Below are positions 6,950 to 7,211 of a DNA stretch of 7,211 nt, piece after piece. The notes beneath the pieces are model-generated. The model was not told the origin of the DNA, made no database searches, and saw only the letters and a program-made list of their open reading frames with translations. The translations under genes and the position numbers were made by a program. Within the stretch, counting starts at the first letter, position 1; each line of letters starts with the position of its first letter. The stretch is from contig CALKHR010000120.1 of assembly GCA_937988885.1 (NCBI GenBank), positions 1 through 7,211 of the forward strand, read 5' to 3'. This DNA comes from an uncultured Roseiflexaceae bacterium. Its GTDB lineage: Bacteria > Chloroflexota > Chloroflexia > Chloroflexales > Roseiflexaceae.

Positions 6950-6981
6950 AATTGCACCTCACTTATTGTGGTGCAATTATG
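6947..6981. repeat. 12-bp perfect inverted repeat spanning the comEA start codon and -10 box
   Basis: CATAATTGCACC (6947-6958) and GGTGCAATTATG (6970-6981) are perfect inverted copies separated by 11 nt. On the minus strand the upstream arm contains the likely -10 box (CATAAT), and the downstream arm contains most of the Shine-Dalgarno sequence (GGTG) and the ATG of comEA. It could be a repressor operator in DNA, or a hairpin in read-through mRNA that hides the ribosome binding site. Confidence 0.8.
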
Positions 6982-7004
6982 GCAGAACGATATGTACCGA
7001 TCAA
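6976..7004 (-). promoter_or_regulatory. Probable sigma-70-type promoter of comEA-pyk
   Basis: On the minus strand TTGATC (7004-6999) and CATAAT (6981-6976) are separated by exactly 17 bp, with 4/6 and 5/6 matches to consensus. Transcription would begin near 6969, giving a leader of about 20 nt that still holds the AGTGAGGTG ribosome binding site. The -10 lies in one arm of the inverted repeat at 6947-6981, so a protein bound there should block this promoter. Confidence 0.5.
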
Positions 7005-7006
7005 CT

Positions 7007-7064
7007 GTAGAGTAGTACCATCGCAGAGTAGTACTTTACTCTTTTTGTTTTGCTGTTACTCTAC
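7007..7064. repeat. Cluster of direct and nested inverted AGAGTA repeats
   Basis: AGAGTAGTAC occurs at 7009-7018 and again at 7025-7034, a 16-bp period. AGAGTA also occurs inverted (TACTCT) at 7037-7042 and 7057-7062, so the four copies make nested inverted repeats: GTAGAGTA/TACTCTAC (7007-7014 with 7057-7064) outside and AGAGTA/TACTCT (7025-7030 with 7037-7042) inside. The direct pair lies just upstream of the proposed comEA -35 box, where an activator would bind. The inverted copies fall in the 3' end and stop of the neighbouring gene. As a plus-strand hairpin the inner pair is followed by TTTTGTTTT, but no plus-strand gene leads into it. Confidence 0.55.
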
Positions 7065-7211
7065 TTTTTCCCTTAGAACTGGCAGTGCCGGATGTTTTGC
7101 GCGTCGTGGTGCCGTTCGTTTTGGCGGTTGCCTTCGTGCTGGCGCTGCCGGATGCCTTGCGCGTCGTGGTGCCGTTCGTTTTGGCGGTTGCCTTCGTGCT
7201 GGCGCTGCCGG
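7036..7211 (-). CDS. C-terminal end of a protein with a Lys/Thr/Ala-rich repetitive tail (partial)
   Basis: The last 58 codons and stop (TAA, 7038-7036) of a gene whose start lies beyond the window. The visible part is wholly low-complexity and strongly basic: a 20-residue unit, KATAKTNGTTTRKASGSAST, is repeated, then a diverged end TSGTASSKGKSRVTAKQKE. Basic tails of this histone-H1-like type occur on bacterial DNA topoisomerase I, on extended HU proteins and on other nucleic-acid-binding proteins. The folded domain is not in view, so the protein cannot be named. I chose this frame because the other two minus-strand frames give Arg/Pro or Arg/Gln/His mixtures and the plus-strand frame gives a Cys/Arg mixture, whereas this one gives a known kind of tail and ends cleanly. 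It ends 87 bp before the comEA ATG on the same strand, with no T-tailed terminator between. Confidence 0.6.
   Translation of the reverse strand, partial: GSASTKATAKTNGTTTRKASGSASTKATAKTNGTTTRKTSGTASSKGKSRVTAKQKE
7081..7211. repeat. 60-bp tandem repeat within the basic tail
   Basis: Two complete 60-bp units (7081-7140 and 7141-7200) and the first 11 bases of a third (7201-7211). The first two differ at only four positions, and the visible part of the third is identical to the second. The period is exactly 20 codons, so copy number can change without breaking the frame. The near-identity at DNA level, including synonymous sites, points to recent duplication or homogenisation. Confidence 0.9.

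Noticed and set aside
6979..7211. Plus-strand frame open to the window edge, starting MAERYVPIN
   Set aside because: It has only a weak GGTG upstream and its product is a Cys/Arg/Gly mixture that is the antisense of the 60-bp repeats. The minus-strand frame gives a recognisable basic tail with a stop.
7081..7211. CRISPR-like array
   Set aside because: The 60-bp units are contiguous with no spacers and keep a reading frame, so this is a coding tandem repeat.

Overview
The window looks like ordinary chromosome from a free-living bacterium of moderate GC, most likely a member of the Chloroflexota (class Chloroflexia). That placement rests on protein character: a secreted protein ending in an LYLPV-type tail, a DUF2330 membrane protein, tandem extracellular beta-domains, an SLBB-type ComEA and a lone TatA-like peptide. 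It was inferred from memory of the families, not from a search. I see no rRNA, tRNA, CRISPR array, insertion sequence or prophage gene.

Layout. (1) Positions 35-2641, minus strand: two envelope genes. The first met by transcription is a DUF2330 protein with a signal peptide and one C-terminal membrane segment; behind it lies a secreted clan GH-A-like glycosidase. (2) Positions 2642-3050: a 409-bp divergent intergenic region with several short hairpins and no convincing gene. (3) Positions 3051-4322, plus strand: a secreted protein made of three related beta-sandwich repeats, with a very strong ribosome binding site. (4) Positions 4323-4835: a strong bidirectional hairpin, a 62-residue TatA-like membrane peptide on the minus strand, and a textbook Rho-independent terminator for the next operon. 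(5) Positions 4836-6949, minus strand: comEA (competence DNA receptor) and pyk (pyruvate kinase), 23 bp apart and probably co-transcribed. (6) Positions 6947-7064: a compact regulatory region with a good promoter, a 12-bp perfect inverted repeat joining the -10 box to the comEA start codon, and nested and direct AGAGTA repeats. (7) Positions 7036-7211, minus strand: the C-terminal end of a gene running off the window, encoding a Lys/Thr/Ala/Ser-rich tail built from near-identical 60-bp (20-residue) repeats.

The genes do not form one pathway. Three encode export or cell-surface products, one concerns DNA uptake and one is core glycolysis. The most interesting signals are regulatory (the comEA control region), the expanding 20-residue tail, and the lone TatA-like peptide. 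I did not find convincing evidence of a new multi-gene system.
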